Of a DNA stretch of 64,000 nucleotides, positions 1-12,720 are shown one piece after another. Source of the DNA: Capra hircus (taxonomy: Eukaryota; Chordata; Mammalia; Artiodactyla; Bovidae). Below the pieces are notes generated by a model. That model had not been told where the DNA came from, did not search any database, and saw nothing but the letters and a program-made list of their open reading frames with translations. The stretch lies in contig NC_030811.1 of NCBI RefSeq assembly GCF_001704415.2, positions 77,642,069 through 77,706,068 of the forward strand, written 5' to 3'. Positions within the stretch are counted from its first letter, which is position 1, and the number at the start of each line of letters is the position of its first letter. The translations under genes were made by a program, and so were the position numbers.

Positions 1-268
1 TTGGGAGAATGGCATTGAAACATGTATATTATCAAATGTGAAATGAATTGCCAGTCCAGGTTTGATGCATGATATTGGATGCGTGGGGCTGGTGCATGGG
101 GATGACCCAGAGGGATGGTATGGGGAGGGAGGTGGGAGGGGGGGTTCAGGATGAGGAACACGTGTATACCAGTGGTGGATTCATGTCGATGTATGGCAAA
201 ATCAATACAATATTGTAAAGTAATTAGCCTCCAATTAAAATAAATACATTTATATTAAAAAAAAGTTA
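1..268 (+). mobile_element. Ruminant L1 3' UTR end
   Basis: Contains the L1_BT-type 3' end: GGGAGGGAGGTGGGAGGG, GGATTCATGTCGATGTATGG, CAATATTGTAAAGTAATTAG, CCAATTAAAATAAAT and a short A-tail. Runs off the left edge of the window. Confidence 0.85.
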
Positions 269-382
269 AATCGCTTTTAAAAAATGATTACAACAGAAAA
301 GATTAAGCCAATAAATCTTTGTTCTCTTCTTTCTTTGATTTCTGTCTTGCAAAAGTAATTATTGCTCACTCTATGGAGAGAT

Positions 383-408
383 ACATATATATATATATAT
401 ATATATAA
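383..408. repeat. (TA)n microsatellite
   Basis: An uninterrupted alternating TA tract of about 20-25 bp after GAGATACA. Confidence 0.9.
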
Positions 409-424
409 ACCTTTCGACTTCTTC

Positions 425-845
425 AGCCATTTTTTTCCACCAGCAACCCCAGTATCTGGCAACCACCAATCTGTTCTCTATCTATTAGCTTGTTTGGTTG
501 CTTTTATTATGTTTAGATACACTTTTCTTTAGGTTACACATATAAGGGAATTCATACAACTTTTGTCTTTGTCTCACTTCATTTAGCATAGTGCCCTCAA
601 GTTTCATCCATGTTGCTGTGAATGGCCAAGATTTTGCTATTTTTTATGACTGAATAAAATTCCACTGTATGTGTATATGTATGTCTGTGTGCTTGTCTGT
701 GTATCTCAATTTTTTCATCCATTCTTACATAAATGAATACTTACATTGTTTCTGTATACCTTGGCTATTGTAAATTTGGTACAATAAATATGGGGATGCA
801 GCAGTCTTTTCAAGTGTATGTTTTCATTCATCTCCATTATAAATA
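425..845 (-). mobile_element. Old L1 (L1M-type) 3' UTR, antisense
   Basis: Reads like the reverse complement of mammalian L1M 3' UTRs: TATCTGGCAACCACCAATCT, CATTTAGCATAGTGCCCTCA, GTTTCATCCATGTTGCTGTG. Diverged, no coding capacity. Confidence 0.75.
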
Positions 846-857
846 TCCAGAACTGCT

Positions 858-3165
858 AATGCACTGGCCATAGCAAACAACCTCTTCCAACAACACAAGA
901 GAAGACTCTACACATGAACATCCCCAGATGGTCAACACCGAAATCAGATTGATTATATTCTTTGCAGCCAAAGATGGAGAAGCTCTATACAGTCAACAAA
1001 AACACCACCAGGAGCTGACTATGGCTCAGATCATGAACTCCTTATTACCAAATTCAGACTCAAATTGAAGAAAGTAGGGAAAACTGTTAGACCATTCAGT
1101 ATGACCTAAATCAAATCCCTCATGATTATACAGTGGAAGTGAGATATAGATTTAAGGGCCTAGATCTGATAGATAGAGTGCCTGATGAACTATGGAATGA
1201 GGTTCGTGACATAGTACAGGAGACAGGGATCAACCACCCCCATGGAAAAGAAATGCAAAAAAACCAAAATGTCTGTCTGGGGAGGCATTACAAATAGTTG
1301 TGAAAAGAAGAGAAGCAAAAAGCAAAGGAGAAAAGGAAAGATATAAGCATCTGAATGCAGAGTTCCAAAGAATAGCAAGAAGAGATAAGAAAGCCTTCTT
1401 CAGTGATCAATGCAAAGAAATAAAGGAAAAGAACAGAATGGGAAAGACTAGAGATCTCTTCAAGAAAATTAGAGATACCAAGGGAACATTTCATGCAAAG
1501 ATGGGCTTGATAAAGGACAGAAATGGTATGGACCTAACAGAAGCAGAAGATATTAAGAAGAGGTGGCAAGAATACACAGAAGAGCTGTACAAAAAAGATC
1601 TTCATGACCCAGATAATCACGATGGTGTGATCATTCATCTAGAGCCAGACATCCTGGAATATGAAGTCAAGTGATGCTTATTAAGCATCACTATGAACAA
1701 AGCTAGTGGAGGTGATGGAATTCCAGTAGAGCTATTTCAAATCCTGAAAGATGATGCTGTGAAAGTGCTACACTCAATATGCCAGCAAATTTGGAAAACT
1801 CAGCAGTGGCCACAGGACTGGAAAAGGTCAATTTTCATTCCAATCCCAAAGAAAGGCAATGCCAAAGAATGCTCAAACTACCGCACAATTGCACTCATCT
1901 CACATGCTAGTAAAGTAATGCTCAAAATTCTCCAAGCCAGGCTTCAGCAATACGTGAACTGTGAACTTCCTGACGTTCAAGCTGGTTTTAGAAAAGGTAG
2001 AGGAACCAGAGATCAAATGGCCAACATCTGCTGGATCATGGAAAAAGCAAGAGAGTTCCAGAAAAACATCTATTTCTGCTTTCTTGACTATGCCAAAGCC
2101 TTTGACTGTGTGGATCACAATAAACTGTGGAAAATTCTGAGAGAGATGGGAATACCAGACCACCTGACCTGCCTCTTGAGCACTCTGTATGCATGTCAGG
2201 AAGCAACAGTTAGAACTGGACATGGAACAACAGACTGGTTCTAAATAGGAAAAGGAGTACATCAAGGCTGTATATTGTCACCCTGCTTATTTAACTTATA
2301 TGCAGAGAACATCATGAGAAATGTTGGGCTGGAAGAAACACAAGCTGGAATCAAGATTGCTGGGAGAAATATCAATCACCTCAGATATGCAGATGACACC
2401 ACCCTTATGGCAGAAAGTGAAGAGGAACTAAAAATCCTCTTGATGAAAGTGAAAGTGGAGAGTGAAAAGGTTGGCTTAAAGCTCAATATTCAGAAAACGA
2501 AAATCATGGCATCCAGTCCCATCACTTCATGGGAAATAGATGGGGAAACAGTGGAAACAGTGTCAGACTTTGTTTTACTGGGCTCCAAAATCACTGCAGA
2601 TGGTGATTGCAGCCATGAAATTAAAAGACACTTACTCCTTGGAAGAAAAGTTATGACCAACCTAGATAGCATATTCAAAAGCAGAGACATTACTTTGCCG
2701 ACTAAGGTCCATCTAATCAAGGCTATGGTTTTTCCAGTGGTCATGTATGGATGTGAGTTGGACTGTGAAGAAGGCTGAGCACCGAAGAATTGATGCGTTT
2801 GAACTGTGGTGTTGGAGAAGACTCTTGAGAGTCCCTTGGACTGCAAGGAGATCCAACCAGTCCATTCTGAAGGAGATCAACCCTGGGATTTCTTTGGAGG
2901 GAATGATGCTAAAGCTGAAACTCCAATACTTTGGCCACCTCATGAGAAGAGTTGACTCATTGGAAAAGACTCTGATGCTGGGAGGGATTGTGGGCAAGAG
3001 GAGAAGGGGATGACAGAGGATGAGATGGCTGGATGGCATCACCAACTCGATGGACGAGAGTCTGAGTGAACTCCGGGAGATGGTGATGGACAGGGAGGCC
3101 TGGCGTGCTGCGATTCATGGGGTCACAAAGAGTCGGACACGACTGAGCGACTGAACTGAACTGAG
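858..3165 (+). mobile_element. BovB (RTE) LINE, 5'-truncated, long copy
   Basis: Starts within the endonuclease domain and continues through the reverse transcriptase to the typical 3' end GACTGAGCGACTGAACTGAA. One reading frame carries the RT signatures: PQDWKRSIFIPIPKKG, block A FLDYAKAFDCVDH, and the catalytic YADD at about 2386-2397. It is broken by TGA at 1672-1674, by TAA at 2242-2244 (CAA to TAA by comparison with sister copies) and by a 2-base loss near 2755. The first stop lies in a perfect short palindrome absent from the copy at 20756 (see findings). Inactive; about 2.3 kb of a ~3.2-kb element. Confidence 0.95.
1671..1691. repeat. Perfect short palindrome in the BovB RT region
   Basis: GTGATGCTTA and TAAGCATCAC, 10-bp arms around a single T. 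Sister copies have GTGGGCCTTAGGAAGCATCAC here, which is not palindromic. Confidence 0.95.
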
Positions 3166-5400
3166 GCCACAGATGTTCCCCATCAATGCCTTGTTCCCCT
3201 GGAGTACTAAAATCTTTCACTAACTATCCTCTACATTATAATACATTTATAGAATTTATTTTTCAGAAATGCGATGGTGATATGGTTTTGCTGACGTCAA
3301 AGAGATAAGAACTTTCTGGAACACACAGATGTAGCCTGGGAGGCAAACAACTCTATCAGACAATCACCCAGTTTTGAACACTGCAGTATTATACTTCTTT
3401 TTAATTCCTTCAAGTACACTGCTAACATTTCTCATACTTGAAAGCAGATTGCTAGCCAAAAAAGTTGTCAATGACTGTTTTAGGATTGGAATCCATCATG
3501 CCTCAGCAAGGCCTGTTAAAGTTAGTTCTCTCTGTAGCAGCCCAACAGTCCCCTCCCACAGCAGCTTCTCTTTACAATCCAAATTCTAGCTTCTCAACCT
3601 TCTGTCTCAGTATTTTCATGCTCATATTTAACGTATTTTGTTATCTTTGGCAAGATCTTGATCAATACTCTCTTGTTTTGAGGCAGCTGTGATCTACTGT
3701 CTTTCTCTTGGAAATGATCTGCTCTCCTGTATGATTTCTACTTCTTCTATTGTTTATGAAAAGTAGATGACAATGTATTTTTTCATTACTAGAGGAGCCA
3801 TTAAATTTATGCAAAATTTAAATGAAACATGTAACAAAATATTTTTCAAGTTACTGCAAAATCATGTTGGAAGAATACAAACAATTTTATTAAGTAATAT
3901 TTCTGAATCCAATTTTGTAATAAGAAGTTATTGGAGTCTATCAAGCAGCAAGTGTGGTCTCAAGTTCCAATATAATAGAATTAAATGAATGATAATTACA
4001 AGAATACCCAAGAATAGAAAGTAATAAGTGACAAGAACTATATGGGGTGTATTTAGCTGAGAATAAGCATCAACAAGGGATGGTTTAGAAATGAAGTAAA
4101 ATTTTAAAGAATAAAATAGTAATAAAGACTAAATGAAAACAAAGTACATCTCTTCTTTTGTTAGCTCAATATTTTCATATAGTCAGAAACATTTTTACTC
4201 CCCCCAAAGCCTTCTGATTACTACAAAGAAGGCCTGCCTAGATAATGAAACAAGAATTTTAAGATGAAAGAATAATAAAAGAAGAAAATGTTATATTTTC
4301 TAAACTAGAGGGATATAGTTTTATATTATAAAGAGAAAATGAGATAAAATATCCATTGAAATATTTTTCTCTATTCAAGCAAATATTAAGTATATAAGAC
4401 CCATTTGGGAAGAGGGCAGATTCTAGTACACCATAGAGCTTATTGAGTAACATGAAAAGTATAGTGAATTGGGATAAATTACATCTGTTTTTAGATAAAT
4501 ACCCTGCCAAACCATATAACTCATCTTTGAAAAAAACTTACATGAGCACACCCAATTCTAAAACATTGCTGCTTCCTACACAGGACTGAGAAGTCATTTT
4601 AGTTAAATTTCCACTCTATTCAACAAGTCATTGCTTTGTGGAGACATTTATAAATATCTGTATTATTCTCATCGTTGTTCCTTGTAGCTATACAGGTAAA
4701 AAAATAATAAGATGTAAGAGTCAGCACCAATTTTTAATACCATTTGAAGTAAAACTGCAGCATATCCCCAAAAGGGAGGATTTTTAGGACATAAAGTAGG
4801 AATATAGTAGAGAATCCATTAAGGGTTCTCAATTTTCAGGAGAAATCAGAAGATAAACAAAGCAAGAATAAGAAAGAGAATAAAGTCAGTGAGATTTTGG
4901 TAAAAACCCTTGAAAGATCAGTAAAAAGAAAATAAATTCTGAGAGAATAACAATATGACAGGAGCTAAACAGTAAAAGGAAAACAAGCAAGAAAACTACT
5001 ATAGTGAAGTTTAGTACAAAGGCAGAACCAAGAAAATGAAGGGAAAACATGATAACATAATGCTGCAAGAAAGCTTCCCAGTGCAAAATATCTTTAACTT
5101 CTGATCAACATTTTGCTTCTAAGATGAATATATATAACACTCTCTGAAAGTGAACTTTTCATGAAAATAAGCCAAGATAATGTTGTATCATTTCCTTCCC
5201 AATTGTAAATAGAGGCTTTGAAAAAGTAGCCTGCAGCTATCACTCATAAGATTCCTAGAGGACAGATGAGTATTTCAAAAAGTGAAAAAAAAAATCTACA
5301 ACTAGTATGTTAAGATTTTTAAAAATGATTGGATGAATCTGTAAATTTGCAGTTTATTAACACATTCATTTTTAACAGTTTGGTAATGAACCAATTCCTT
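3166..5400. other. Unique intronic sequence
   Basis: AT-rich sequence with no recognisable coding region, SINE or LINE. Short open frames lack coding character. Confidence 0.6.
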
Positions 5401-5404
5401 TTAT

Positions 5405-6035
5405 GGATCACAACTTTGTCATGGTGAAGGGGCTTGCATAACTCCATGAAGTTATGAGTAATAGGATGAAAGCTACGACAAACATAGACAGCATATTAAA
5501 AAGCAGAGACATCACTTTGCTGACAAAGGTCTGCATAGTAAAAGCTATGGTTTTTCCACCAGTCATGTACAGATGTGAGAGTTGGACCATAAAGAAGTCT
5601 GAGCAGTGAAGTGATGATTTTGACTTGTGGTGCTAGAGAAGACACTTGAGAGTTCCTGGACTACAAGGAGAACAAAGCAGTTATTCCTAAGGGAAATCAA
5701 CAATGAATATTCATTGGAAGGACTGGCCACCTGATACAAAGAGCCGACTCACTAGAAAAGACCCTGATTCTGGGAAAGACTGAAGGCAAAGGAGAAGAAA
5801 GCAGAAGAGGATGAGATGGATATACAGCATCACCCACTCACTGAACATGAATCTGAGCCAACTCCCAGAGATAGTGAAGGACAGGGAAGCCTGGAGTGCT
5901 GCAGCCATGGAGTTGCAAAGAGCTGGACATGACTTAGTGACTGAACAACAACAACCAGGAGATAGTGGAGGACTGCAGAATCCGGCATGCTGCGGTCCAT
6001 GGGGCCTCAAAGAAGTGGACATGACTTTCTAACTA
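5405..6035 (+). mobile_element. Old BovB with internal deletion and repeated 3' unit
   Basis: 5410-5455 resembles the BovB 5' region (GTCATGGTGAAGGGGCTTGC, TGAAGTTATGAG). It jumps at about 5463 to the RT C-terminal region (AACATAGACAGCATATTAAA, AGCAGAGACATCACTTTGCT), so about 2 kb of the element is missing. After the normal 3' end near 5950 a second, diverged copy of the last ~75 bp follows (5955-6030). Strongly diverged. Confidence 0.75.
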
Positions 6036-6880
6036 TATAGCAACAATAAGTGCACCAATAGATTTATAGGTGTATTTTAAATCTAACATATTCAAAAAAT
6101 TACAATCATTATCAGGTCCAAAGCATATGTTGTTTCCAACTTCATTACAATCTAGTCATTTTTAAGAATATATTTATATAAGTCTGGAACACTTGGGGCA
6201 TATAAGAACATCAGGTTTGTCTGCATTCACTGAATACTTTCATAAATTCATCATAGACAGTTTAATCAAGTGTTTATTTGAATATAAATTTGAACTGACA
6301 TTATAAATTGTTTCTAGATAGAAGTTAAAATATTTTATACCAAGATATGCATTCTATTTGCTTGGCATTTTTAGGGAGTGTAGTATTCTATTTAGGTGAA
6401 TAGTCTAGCCTTTCCCTACTAGAAGCTCAAACTTTTAAAATTTTAATCACCTTTGAAGGAAATATTTCTCAAATATTACCTTTTTTGCATATGTTAACTT
6501 TTGATTTGCTCAAGGTCATTATAAGGAAAATCAGTAGCTGTGCTGGGTTGCAAAATACTCTGCTATTTTGGGGGAGACTGACAAGTGCTCCTACTATAAC
6601 AAATAATCCTACATGACTGTTTTTTTAAATTTCATATGTACAGTTTTTGTACTTTTCCCCTGTCCTGAATCACTGTCAGGTTATCAGTGTGCTTATCTCT
6701 AGGAGTCTCCATCCTCCAATCCGCTGCTATATTTTACCATAAATTACAGAACCTTTCTACCTCTCCTATTTGTTTGGTTTCATTACCTCGGTTCTCCACC
6801 TCTCCACTGACATTCTGTACCAGATGTAGAAAAATCAAGATAGTCATTATAAAACTTTGACAAAGAGCAATCATGAAAGG
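6036..6880. other. Unique intronic sequence
   Basis: AT-rich; no coding region or repeat recognised. Confidence 0.55.
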
Positions 6881-6884
6881 GAAG

Positions 6885-7084
6885 GAAAGGAAAGTGAAGT
6901 TGCTCCTTCATATCCGACTCTTTGCGACCCCATGGACCGTAGCCTACCAGCCTCCTCCATCCATAGCATTCTCCAGGCAAGAATACTGGAGTGGGTTGCC
7001 ATTTCCTTCTCCAGGGGATCTTCCCGACTCAGGGATCAAATTCGGGTCTCCTGCATTGCAGGCAGACATTTTACCCTCTGAGGA
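6885..7084 (-). mobile_element. Bov-tA SINE
   Basis: Antisense Bov-tA: ACTCTTTGCGACCCCATGGA, GGCAAGAATACTGGAGTGGG, then the tRNA-like part with CTCCTGCATTGCAGGCAGAC. Confidence 0.9.
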
Positions 7085-8025
7085 CATAAATTATATGACA
7101 GGGTATTATCATTAGTTTAAGAAGTATTTGGCTTACAGTCAATAGAACATGGGATGTGGACGTGGTGAACTGCAGGAAGGTTACTGGAAGATATGGTTTT
7201 GTTGACTAAGTTTAGTAGGCTTTGAATTGAGTAATCTAACAAACAATAGATCACTATGATGAAAATCAGACTATGAAGAAAGGCCACTGGAAGATAAGAT
7301 ATGAATTCTGGAGAAAGTATTAAAGTTTATAGGATACTGAGAGAGAAACAACTTCAGGAACTCAGAACAGGGACTCGTGAGGTAAATAATGAGAATTAAG
7401 GCAAGAACAAAATGATTAAAATTATACTACTAGAGAATCAAGGACAAAGGTTCTGAAGCTAAATTGATGCTGTAGCTCTAAACTTCTGGCCTAGAGCATT
7501 TTGAATTAGGAAGTGGATGTGTTCCAGAGTTTCAATTCTGTTTGAACTTGTAGGTAGGAATTAAGGGATTCCCATTGCTTTCTTGGAGGAAGGAACCTAG
7601 GTATTCATTCAACTTATACTGAGTGCTTCCTAAGAGCCAGAAACCATACTAAGCTCAGTAATTAGCAGTGATCCAAACAAATTATTTAACCTCTTGAGGA
7701 GGTGACATTCAAGTGAGTGGATACTGAGAATAATCAAATAAACAAATGGACATAGGATGTATTTTTAGTTATAGTCAGTACAATAGAGAAAATAATCAGA
7801 GGAAGGGAACAAAGAATGTCAGCAGCTGTTATTTTGGATAAGGCTGTCAGGTAAGAGTTTTCTGAAGATTCTTAGTTGAATATCATGAATAAGAAAAAGG
7901 GATAGCTGTAGGTGTTTTGAAAACAAAGTCTAGGAGAATGAAATGGCAAATTCAAGATCCCAAATAAGTGAGAATGTGCTTTTTCTATTTGAGGAACAGA
8001 AAGGAGGTCAGCATAGCAAATAAGC
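7085..8025. other. Mostly unique intronic sequence
   Basis: Apart from the L2 remnant at 7600-7750 nothing is recognised. Confidence 0.5.
7600..7750 (-). mobile_element. L2 LINE fragment
   Basis: Diverged antisense L2 3' end: ATTCATTCAAC, GAGTGCTTCCTAAGAGCCAG, GCAGTGATCCAAACAAA, ATAATCAAATAAACAAAT. Confidence 0.55.
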
Positions 8026-8158
8026 TAAAGACGTGCATGCTAAGTCACTTCAATTGTGTCCAACTCTTTGTGACCCCATGGTCTGTAGCCCACCAGGCTC
8101 CTGTGTCCATTCTCTAGGCAAGAATATTGGAGTGGGTTACCATGCCCTCCTCAATAGG
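8026..8158 (-). mobile_element. Bov-A/Bov-tA SINE fragment
   Basis: GCTAAGTCACTTCAATTGTG, ACCCCATGGTCTGTAGCCCA, AATATTGGAGTGGGTTACCA; lacks the tRNA-like part. Confidence 0.85.
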
Positions 8159-8554
8159 CTGAAGATAGCATGAGTAAAATTTTATATTTTATTATAATTT
8201 AATAACAACTATCAATTTTTCAATCAGGCCTTAAAAATTCATATTTTAGAGTATTTAAGAATAAACTTTAATGAAAAAATTCCCATGTAGACAAGATATG
8301 TTGACTACTTGAACTTCATCTTATTTGCTTGTTATATACATACATATACAGCTCATAATAGATCTAAGAGAGCTGATAACTGTATAGAGAGGGACTCACT
8401 GCTTCAGCATATTAAATTTTAACCTGATCTTATGAATAATTTTCCATAATTGCCAGAATTTAAAGTCTTGGATAAGGAAGAACTTTTGTATGGAATGAAT
8501 CCTACACAGCATGACTGTTTTCAAATATAGGGACAAAAGGGTATTTTTTGAGAA

Positions 8555-8772
8555 ATGATGGTTTAGCTGGTAAAGAAGTCTTAGCCAGCAATGCAGGAGA
8601 CACAAGAGATGCAGGTACTATCCCCGGGTGGGGAAGATCCTCTGGAGGAGGAACACGGTAACCCACTCCAATATTCTTGCCTGAAAAATCCCATGGAAAG
8701 AGGAGCCTGGCAGGCTAAGGTCTAAACGTTGCAAAGAGTTGGCACAACTGAGCAACTACGCACTCCCACAGG
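8555..8772 (+). mobile_element. Bov-tA SINE
   Basis: tRNA-like head with AATGCAGGAGACACAAGAGA, then CCCACTCCAATATTCTTGCC and a decayed GTTGGCACAACTGAGCAACT end. Confidence 0.85.
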
Positions 8773-9454
8773 CACTTCAGTCACAGTTTGACTAATATTT
8801 AGTCAAAGCACTCAATACATCTGTCTATTTTCAAGCATGATCAATGGAAGCCTCAAAATTTCAGATATTGTTTTATATACAGTCTGAATGAGAATTTATA
8901 AAAACAATTCATAAAACCACCTACATCTATTGTAACTTTGTTGGAGATTGAAATCATTGTTCTGAAATAAAGTAGTTAGTAACAAAAATTAGAGCATGCA
9001 CAGCTTTCCTATTTTAATGATTTTCATTCCCCCTGAGAGAAATAACAAATCTATGGTTAATCAGATTGTAGACCCTACTATCTCTTACATTAGAAACATG
9101 GAAAATATAAGGAAAGGATGTCTCAGAAAGTTTTATTTTTCAGATTTGAAATTCACATACAAAACTGGCTTTTGTAAAGTAGGATGACAGGTTATAGTTT
9201 TCAAATAATGTACGAAATAAGTGTTTGAAAAAAGCTTGACAGGAAAGGGACATCAGGGCATCATAGAATAACTGGAATAAATAAAACTTCTCATTTTGGA
9301 AGATGTTTGCGTCTAATAGAAGACTAATGACAAGAGCCACTGGTCATCACTATATTGATGTTATTTTAGAGAAACATGAACTTTCACGTAGAAGACTGTT
9401 GTAATCACTTTGATCAAGAATTGATGTTGTGGAATGAGTAAATGTACTGTCTTT

Positions 9455-9670
9455 GGCATTTCCTGGTGACTCAGATGGTAAAGAAGCTGTCTTCAATGTA
9501 AGAGACCGGGGTTCTATCCCTGGGTCAGGAAGATCCCCTGGAGAAGGAAATGGCAACCCATCCCAGTACTCTTGCCTAGAGAATCCCATGGATAGTAGAG
9601 CGTGGCAGGCTAGAGTCCATAGGGCTGCAAAGAGTCGGACATGTCTGAGCAACTAACATTTTCACTTAGC
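9455..9670 (+). mobile_element. Bov-tA SINE
   Basis: TTTCCTGGTGACTCAGATGG head, GGTTCTATCCCTGGGTCAGG, and a GAGTCGGACATGTCTGAGCA end. ACTGTCTTT at 9446-9454 and ACTGTTTTT at 9671-9679 are a possible target-site duplication. Confidence 0.9.
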
Positions 9671-10036
9671 ACTGTTTTTGATAAGTCATAGAATTGCAAG
9701 ATACAGGAAATATCTTTCAATATGTATCAATATACACATAAACATTACAAAATAGTTATTATCAATATTGTTATCCATTTTGTGCCCACTCAGAAAAACA
9801 ACTCAAAGGGGTCTTGAAACTATTTACCCAATCAGCAAAGGCAAATAGGTCCTGCTTGTTTAAGTAGTGGAGAGAAACACAAGTAAAAAATTTGAAGTCA
9901 GGCATTTTTTTCTTCCCACTATATGAATGTCATGATATTTATTTCATATGAAATCTCAATTTGTTTCAGATAAAAATTTACAAGAGATGTATACAGGAGT
10001 TAGAAAATCATTGTAATTAAACACGTAAGCTTGAGG

Positions 10037-10251
10037 AAGTGAAGTGAAGTGAAGTCGCTCAGTCGTGTCCGACTCTTTGCGACCCCGTGGACTGTAGCCC
10101 ACCAGGCTCCTCCGTCCACATGATTCTCCAGGCAAGAATACTGGAGTGGGTTGCCATTTCCTTCTCCAGGTGAATCTTCCCAACCCAGGGATCGAACCTG
10201 GGTCTCCTGCATTGCAGGCAGACGCTTTAACTTCTGAGCTACCAGGGAAGC
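10037..10251 (-). mobile_element. Bov-tA SINE with target-site duplication
   Basis: Complete antisense Bov-tA, ending in GAGCTACCAGGGAAGC. Flanked by AGCTTGAGG at 10028-10036 and 10252-10260. Confidence 0.95.
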
Positions 10252-10261
10252 AGCTTGAGGG

Positions 10262-11382
10262 ACTCTAAGTAAACCCCAAATATCACAGTTTTGGATAATA
10301 TCATTGTGGGTTGTAGGAGAATCAAAGAAGCAAGTCTTATGTCCATTATTACTGGCTTTATTTTAATAATGTACTCCAAAAAAGGTTGGTCCTGATCCTT
10401 TCATCTACGCTGAACAAAAACATATAGAACCAACATGGAAACTGGTTAATATTGTAGTTTAAGCAATATTAATAATAAACAGGTCATTTTATTTTCCATG
10501 ACTTCATTTTTAAGTTATAATTTATATAATAATATTAAATTAGTTAATTATTTTATTGGTTTGTCCCATGTACTCCCTCTTGGGAAAAAAAGAATACTTA
10601 GAAATAGGCATTCGCATTATATATTTTTGAAAAGACTGGGCTTATAAAAGTCTCAAACCAAAAGAGAATTTTATCACCTTTTAATGCACAATAACACTTT
10701 CAGTCTTGGTAACTTACACAGGAGCAAAGCAGCATGCAAAAACCATATACTCTCTATAAACAGCTTTGAACACAAATTGAATCACTTACAAAAAACCTCT
10801 GACATTATAAGATCTCAAAGGGCTGTAAAACTTCACTAAATGTGTTTTTCCTTTACTGGTCAAATAAACATGTAGTGAACCTTATGTGCAAATGTTTAAT
10901 GTTCCTAAAGTGAACACAAAAATGCATGGCTTAGAATCTTCCACAATAGGAAAATTGTCAAGAGAAAGAAAAAGAAAAAAAAAAGTTACAATATGTTCAA
11001 AAGAAAAAAAAAGTTACAATATGTAATAACAGCTGGACCCTTTTAACTGCAAGCTCCAAGAATCTACTGTTGCTTTGGGGGCTATTATTTACATAGTAAA
11101 AATTTTCTCTTGTAACAGAATATAAAGGAAAGAGAAAAAAAAAATTTCTCTCTCTTTGGTATACTGGAATGACAACAATCTTAGCATTGACCTGCTCTTC
11201 AGGAAATATTTACATTTCAGTGGATAGAAGGTTGGATTTATAGAAGAATGGCGTTTCTGAAGATTGTTTATATTACCAATAATGATTTTTCATTGGATTG
11301 AGTATCCCTCAGACACCAATGCTATCTTGACTGGAAACAGAGGATCAAATTTCAATAATACATGTACCTAGCTAATGGTGAC
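10262..11382. other. Unique AT-rich intronic sequence
   Basis: No gene or transposon recognised; contains the small tandem duplication at 10970-11024. Confidence 0.5.
10970..11024. repeat. 27-29-bp tandem duplication
   Basis: An A-rich run plus GTTACAATATGT occurs twice in succession (10970-10998, 10999-11024), differing mainly in A-run length. Confidence 0.85.
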
Positions 11383-11654
11383 AGAGAAGGCAATGGCACC
11401 CCACTCCAGTACTCTTGCCTGGAAAATCTCATGGACAGAGAAGCCTGGTGGGCTGCAGTCCATGGGGTCACAAAGAGTTAGACACAACTGAGTGACTTCA
11501 CTTTCACTTTCATGCATTGGAGAAGGAAATGGCAACCCACTCCAGTGTTCTTGCCTGGAGAATCGATCCCAGGGACAGGGGAGCCTGATGGGCTGCCATC
11601 TATGGGGTCGCACAGAGTTGGACATGACTGAAGTGACTTAGCAGCAGCAGCAGT
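11383..11654 (+). mobile_element. Bov-A2 SINE
   Basis: Dimeric element: AGAAGGCAATGGCACCCCAC monomer, TTCACTTTCACTTTCATGCA linker, second monomer with GACTTAGCAGCAGCAGCAG tail. Confidence 0.95.
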
Positions 11655-11889
11655 TAATGCTAAAAGAAGTGGATGTGAACTTTAACTAGTGAAATTGAAT
11701 GATAAAATTTATTGTATCTCACTCATCATAGGAGTGACTGGCTTATTTTTCTAGAAAATTATTTATCCTTCATACTTAAAATTTTAGAGTGATATGTGAT
11801 ATGTCATAGGAAGAATAGCACTCATTTATGTACAAATGCTAGAAAAAACTTGATTTTCAGAATCCTTGTAGTAAAAATGTTTAAGGAAC

Positions 11890-12281
11890 TAGGTATGCTG
11901 CTTAAATGAAGAGGAACCAGAGGTCATATTGCCAACATCTGCTGGATCACAGAGAAAGCAAGAGAATTCCAGAAAAACATCTATTTCTGCTGCACTGACT
12001 ACTCTAAAGTTTTTGACTGTGTGGATCGCAACAAACTGTGGAAAGTTCTTAAAGAGATGGAAATACCAGACCATCTTACCTGCCTCCTGAAAAACCTGTA
12101 TACAGATCAAAAAGCAAAAGTTAGAACTGGACATTGAACAACAGACTGGCTCCAAATTGGGAAAGGAGTAGAGCAAGGCTGTATATTGTCACTATGCTTA
12201 TTTAACTTCTATGCAGAGTATATCATGTAAAATGCTGGGCTGGATGAAGCACAAGCTGGAATCAACATTACCAGGGGAAAT
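11890..12281 (+). mobile_element. Old BovB LINE, first part
   Basis: RT region including TGACTACTCTAAAGTTTTTG (block A, degraded) through GAATCAACATTACCAGGGG. It is interrupted by a younger BovB and resumes at 12721. Multiple stops and frameshifts; more diverged than the insert. Confidence 0.88.
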
Positions 12282-12720
12282 GGTTTTTCCATTGGTCAGG
12301 TATGGATGTGAGAGCCGGACTGTGAAGAAAGCTGAGTGCTGAAGAATTGATGCATTTGAACTGTGGTGTTGGAGAAGACTCTTGAGAGTCCCTTGGACTG
12401 CAAGGAGATCCAACCAGTCCATTCTAAGGGAGATCCATCCTGGGTGTTCTTTGGAAGGAAGGATGCTAAAGCTGAAACTCCAGTACTTTGGCCACCTCAT
12501 GTGAAGAGATGACTCATTGGAAAAGACCCTGATGCTGAGAGGGATTGAGGGCAGGAAAAGAAGGGGACGACAGAGGATGAGATGGCTGGATGGCATCACT
12601 GACTTGATGGACGTGAGTTTGAGTGAACTCCGGGAGTTGGTGATGGACAGGGAGGCGTGGCGTGCTGCGATTCATGGGGTCGCAAAGAGTTGGACACGAC
12701 TGAGCGACTGAACTGAAGTG
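12282..12720 (+). mobile_element. Younger BovB 3' fragment nested in the older BovB
   Basis: Begins at TGGTTTTTCC in the RT C-terminal region and ends GACTGAGCGACTGAACTGAA. The host BovB stops at its left edge and continues at its right edge. AGGGGAAAT (12273-12281) and AGGAGAAAT (12721-12729) form an 8/9 target-site duplication. Confidence 0.9.
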
